Source of the DNA: Triticum aestivum
Lineage: Eukaryota > Streptophyta > Magnoliopsida > Poales > Poaceae
NCBI RefSeq assembly: GCF_018294505.1
Contig: NC_057804.1
Coordinates: forward strand, 256,525,865 to 256,589,864
Direction: 5' to 3'
Length of the DNA: 64,000 bases
This document shows, one piece after another, positions 59,801-64,000 of this stretch. A program made the position numbers and the translations under genes. How positions within the stretch are numbered: position 1 is the first letter of the stretch; the number at the start of each line of letters is the position of its first letter. A model generated the notes under the pieces. It made no database searches. It had not been told where the DNA came from and worked only from the letters and a program-made list of their open reading frames with translations.

Positions 59801-60787
59801 AAGAGAGACAACTCAAGGAACATATGATTTTCTGAGTTGTGGATGCATAGATTAGTATGTCGAACCAAGTTCAACATATTTCTTCCGGATAACCCATGCA
59901 GAAAGGTAAAACTGGCAGAGTCACGATTTATGAATGGAGAACTCCTCAAGAGTACTCTAATTATGATCTTTGATCCAATAAACATCTGCCATAAGCGGTT
60001 CATAGTATTTGGAAGAAGGAAATACCACGGACCTCGAGGACTATCGCAAAGGTTACTAATATCCTGAAGGAACTAGCAAACACTATCAACATGAGGTAAG
60101 TAGAGTGAATCTCGTGTTCAAAACCCAAGGAGTAGAATACCTACTACTGAGTGGCATCACGGGATGTTTTCGAGAATAAAAGCCAGAATCATCACACTGG
60201 GACACAAAACAAGGCTAGACTACTAGATGATCCCCTGAGACACCTAGGGTCATAGTAATAACTCTAACATAAAGGTTGAGGCCGTAGAGTACCTCAACTC
60301 AACAATTTGTGTGATTAATCTGACCAAAGGCACATCGGAAACAGGAGGAAGGGATTTGCAAATGCATCAGACTGTTTGGAAACCTGGGATGACTCGGACA
60401 GCATAACGGCTGTAAATGCTCAGAAAAGATTTGAGACATTCACAAAAATGGTGGCATAACCACTCAGAAGCACAATATCAAGGTTTCGAGATCAACAGTT
60501 AACATACGGAAGTAGTAGGAGCTGAACTGAGGCTTGAATCAACAATCTTATAAGTCTACGGATTAGTAACACGTGATCCTGATAGAAAGAAGAGATATCC
60601 TAATTCTTAATCCCCGTAGAAGATAAGATGATGACTCAGATCAGAAGGGCATAAGGTATAAGGAGTAAAAAGAGCCTTACGTTCCATCCCACAATCAATT
60701 CCCTTACATAACTAAAGAATTTCTAGACTCAACTTCGACCAGTTTGGCTTGGTAATCCTACAGGCAGTCAAGCTCTGATACCAACGC
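56841..60787 (-). other. Inner region of the LARD-like element, no credible gene
   Basis: No gag, protease or reverse transcriptase motif is visible on either strand. The longest minus-strand ORFs (57282-56962, 60003-59653) do not match a family I know. The polypurine tract AGTGGGGGTGAGT is at the 56853-56841 end. A stretch near 57060-57000 reads LEKIDPSRVSFPP, possibly a remnant of a former gene, but this is weak. Confidence 0.7.
60771..60784 (-). promoter_or_regulatory. Primer-binding site of the LARD-like element
   Basis: The minus strand reads TTGGTATCAGAGCT, the initiator tRNA-Met site, three bases (CGC) from the LTR end. It looks undamaged. Confidence 0.9.
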
Positions 60788-63700
60788 TGTCAGGACCCCG
60801 ACTCGATGTCACATCGATCTAGCCAGTAACACTTCATATCACTTTGCGGCCTCACGCACGGTGTTCCCACGGGTGTCGCCTTACCTTTGCCCGGGACCGT
60901 TTGCGCCTTTTGTCTCACGTATATGATAGTGTCGCTAGCATCCATATGATAAAGAGCCCGGGCTGACATGACTAGTCGTAAACCCAAAGTGGCACAGACT
61001 TACAGGGACAGGCATCCATGACCCAGCTTCGAACGTGTCGGTCATCAGCAAGTGGGTCCGGGCTGTAGCACTGGGCTAGCAGGACTCCGGTAAACCGGGC
61101 TGTAGCGGGCTAACAGGACTCCGGTACTCAAGCGTGACATTTCCCCGAAGGGACAGACACAGGAACGAAGAAGGACACATGTCGGCCAGCCTAAGTGTTC
61201 CAGAGCAGTAGCAAGCTACCATGGATCAGCGGTAACACTAGGAGACATTTCCCGGTAAGAGAGGCTACTAAAGATAAACAACTAGATAGTCAGATCCCAC
61301 ACATACCAAGCATTTCAATCACACACACAGTATGCCCGATATGTGCAAATACAACGAAGCATCACAACATGACTCTACGACACAAGTACTTTATTCATTA
61401 GGCTCCGAGGAGCGAGATATTACAAACATGGGTCTCATGACCCAACACTCAGAGCATACAAGTCAAAGCACAAACGGAAGCTATCATGTCTGAGTACAGA
61501 CAACTATAAATGAAAAAGGCTGAGAAGCCTGACTATCTATCAGATCCGGCCGAGGGCACAAGATCATAGCTGAGGTATCAAGCTAAACGTCGAAGTCCAC
61601 GTGAAACTACTAGCGAGACCGAAGTCTCTCTGCAAAAACATAAAATAGGCAAACGTGAGTACAAATGTACCCAGCAAGACTTACATCAGAACTATCTACA
61701 TATGCATCATTATCAACAAAGGGGTGGTGGGGTTTAACTGCAGCAAGCCAGCTTTGACTCGGTGGCTATCCTAAACTACGACTGCAATGTAACTCTTTGA
61801 GGTGGCGCACACGAGTCCACATATTCACCATATCAATACACCACTATGGATCCGCTCCCGTCTCCCTACGAGAACGCCATCCATAGCACTCACGCTTATC
61901 TTGCGCATTTTAAAGTATCCACTTTCACTTGTCTATGAACTGATATAAGCAACCCAGAAGTCCTTTTCCGCGGACACGGCTATTCGAATAGATTAGGTTA
62001 ACCCTGCAGGGGTGTACTTCTTCACACACGCTCTCACCACTTACCGCCGTTTACACGACATGTACTCGGCAACCTTCAAGCGGAAGCCCAACGTGGGTGT
62101 CGGCCACGGCCTGCCTAAACACTCAAGTCTCTAGTCCAGGTTTATCGCCTATTCGGGTTCCATCCATGAGGAGATCCGGCCAGAGTTTCGCTCACAGCCC
62201 CAAACGATGTGTACAGGGTTCCGTGACACCAAACGGGTGCCCGGTTTACCCGGCCACATGCCTACCGCATCACAGCCCACCCCTACGGTCAGCGCTGTGC
62301 ACGGCCTCCAGCATACTACAAACACCAGAAACTACTTGCAACTCCTGGACAGAGGACAAGGGTGATCAAGAAGCCGAGAGGGTCCATTGGTTTCGGGCCC
62401 AATGCGTGGTAGTAGCTGAATCATGGATCACAAACACAGAACTCAGTTCCTGAGGACGGCTGCAATGAGACAACCCACCATGTACTCCTACATGGCCTCT
62501 CACCGCTACCTTTACCAAATCGTGTTCACACACTTAGCTCTCACACAGTAGGTCATGTTCACACGCCTCTGATTCATCCCCGATGAATCAGACCTGACTC
62601 AACTCTAAGCAGTAGCAGGCATGACAAACAAGCATGAATGAGTAGGCACATCAGGGCTCAAACAACTCCTACTCATGCTAGTGGGTTTCATCTAATTACT
62701 GTGGCAATGACAGGTCATGCAGAGGATAAAGGGGTTCAGCTACCGCAGCAAGTAACAAATATGTCGTTGTTGTCCTAATGCAGTAAAAGAGAGCAGGAGC
62801 GAGAGAGTAGAATTGTATCGGAATGGACAAGGGGGTTTTGCTTGCCTGGCACTTCTGAAGATAGCATTGAGTCTTCATCAGTGTCAACGATCACATCATC
62901 GGTATCACGTCTATCGAGAGGGGACAAATACCGGCAACACAGAAAGGAACACAATCAATGCAATGCACAATATGATGCATGATCATGACATGGCAAAATG
63001 AATGTGTTTTGGGCTAATGCAACTAGCAACAGATTAAATGAAGTTGGTTTGAATATAAAATTCAAATTCAAACTCCATATGTGGTTATTTAAATGTCACT
63101 CACTTCATTTGCCCTAAACAGTAGTGATAAGTTGTTCTAACATGCATGAAAATGGTACAGATGGATTCCTTGAATTTTTCTGATAATTTTTCATATATAA
63201 ATCATTTAATTTGGAGTTACGGTTAATTTTCTATGATTTATTGAAGTTTTAGCTATTTTCTGGAATTCCAGAATTAAATTAAATCCAGAAAATACTTATT
63301 GCGTCAGCCCCACGTCACAGTGACGTCAGCAGGGTCAACTGGGCGCCTCCAGGTCAAACCTGACCAGTGGGGTCCACTGGTCAGTGACTGGGGGTGGATA
63401 GTGCCAATGACAGGTGGGGCCGGGTCAACAGACACGTCAGCAGGTCAATACTGACGTGTGGGGTCGGTCAATGTCCATGTCAGCGTGGTCAAAGCTGACG
63501 GGTGGGGCCCATGTGGTTAGTTAAACTAAACAGAAAAAATAAACTAAGATTTAATTAGCAGGTGGGGCCCTCATGTCAGTGAGAGAGGGGGGGGGTCAAA
63601 CCCGGGTCAGCCGAGGCTAACACGCCGGCGGCTCGTCGCCGGTGAAGCCCGAGACGGCGGAGGGGGTCGGGATTCGCCCTCCGATGACCAAAGGAGCGGC

Positions 63701-64000
63701 GGAGGGGCTCTACGGGATGCCCAGACTCGCACGCATCTAACAGGGCGGACGGGTGAAGCTAAGGTGGCCGGAGGCGACGGCAATCGTGACGACAGCGGCG
63801 GCCGGAGTTCGGGCACCTGCGGGTTTGGCGTTGTGGTGCTCGGGAGGAGGAGCTGGTGGGATCTGCGTGCTCCTAGGAGGGCACCGAGCGCGTTGACACA
63901 CTCAGGCACGGGCTGTGGTGGCTGTGGCCACGGCCACGCCATGGCCGGCGGCGAGAAGCTCTCGGCCGCGGTGGGAGATGGGGCTAGGGGGCGAGAACGG
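60788..64000 (-). repeat. Upstream LTR of the LARD-like element (cut by window edge)
   Basis: It aligns with 52645 onward. I count about three mismatches in the first ~700 bases. From about 63300 it becomes very different from the other LTR for about 270 bases, then loosely similar again in the G/C-rich part. The 63607-63942 minus ORF is in that part and is not called. Confidence 0.85.

Larger units (their letters stand above)
52645..64000 (-). mobile_element. LARD-like retroelement, minus strand, reaching past the right edge
   Basis: Two long LTRs (52645-56840 and 60788 to beyond 64000) flank a 3.95 kb inner part with no recognisable gag or pol. On the minus strand the tRNA-Met primer site (60784-60771) follows the upstream LTR and a polypurine tract (56853-56841) precedes the downstream one, so orientation is certain. 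Big non-coding retroelements of this kind are called LARDs. The left flank is GGTTT (52640-52644), from the gypsy LTR that it cuts. The right end is outside the window. Confidence 0.82.

Noticed and set aside
60771..60787. tRNA gene
   Set aside because: Only the primer-site complement is present, no cloverleaf.
1..64000. CRISPR arrays, operons or bacterial features
   Set aside because: The repeats are plant transposon ends; nothing fits a spaced-repeat array or prokaryotic gene layout.

Overview
The window looks like intergenic DNA from a Triticeae grass (Triticum/Aegilops-type wheat relative, possibly barley). It carries an Angela/BARE/WIS-type copia element, a long Maximus-like sirevirus, CACTA elements with AGTAGCGC-rich ends, and gypsy LTRs of kinds I recognise from Triticeae. 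I find no intact host gene, tRNA or rRNA. Nearly every base belongs to a nest of transposable elements, and most apparent ORFs are pieces of decayed polyproteins or antisense shadows.

Layout, left to right. The 3' half of an Angela-type copia element (1-3691) sits in a minus-strand gypsy-type LTR (3692-4578), which abuts a CACTA end (4579-4994). From 4995 to 50701 runs one old minus-strand sirevirus cut into four pieces (4995-8035, 17999-19041, 37410-40010, 49095-50701). The first cut holds an unclassified 3.6 kb repeat (8036-17998) that itself contains a copia element (8328-14681, TSD CCACA). The second holds a CACTA transposon (19042-37409, TSD TTT) with a multi-exon B3-like gene; a 14.1 kb plus-strand sirevirus (22666-36757, TSD AAGAT) is inserted in it. 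The third holds a gypsy element (40011-49094, TSD ATTTT) that has gag-protease, no reverse transcriptase, and a spliced gene on the opposite strand. To the right lie a second B3-like gene remnant (50702-51269), its trailing sequence, a truncated gypsy LTR (52182-52644), and a minus-strand LARD-like element with 4.2 kb LTRs (52645 to beyond 64000).

Target-site duplications at four insertions, plus a fifth weaker one, give the order of events. The minus-strand sirevirus came first, then the CACTA, unclassified and gypsy insertions, then the copia and the plus-strand sirevirus. By eye, the LTR pairs differ by roughly 5% (copia and plus-strand sirevirus) and 8-9% (gypsy) over the first 190-225 bases.

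Most interesting points: (1) the sireviruses carry a conserved TATA box, leader and splice donor between pol and the extra 3' ORF, which suggests a separate spliced transcript for that ORF; (2) a CACTA element carries a B3-like gene; (3) a non-autonomous gypsy element carries an antisense gene with its own TATA box and introns; (4) the CACTA contains a ~90 bp-arm hairpin; (5) the two LTRs of the LARD-like element agree closely for 2.5 kb and then abruptly diverge.
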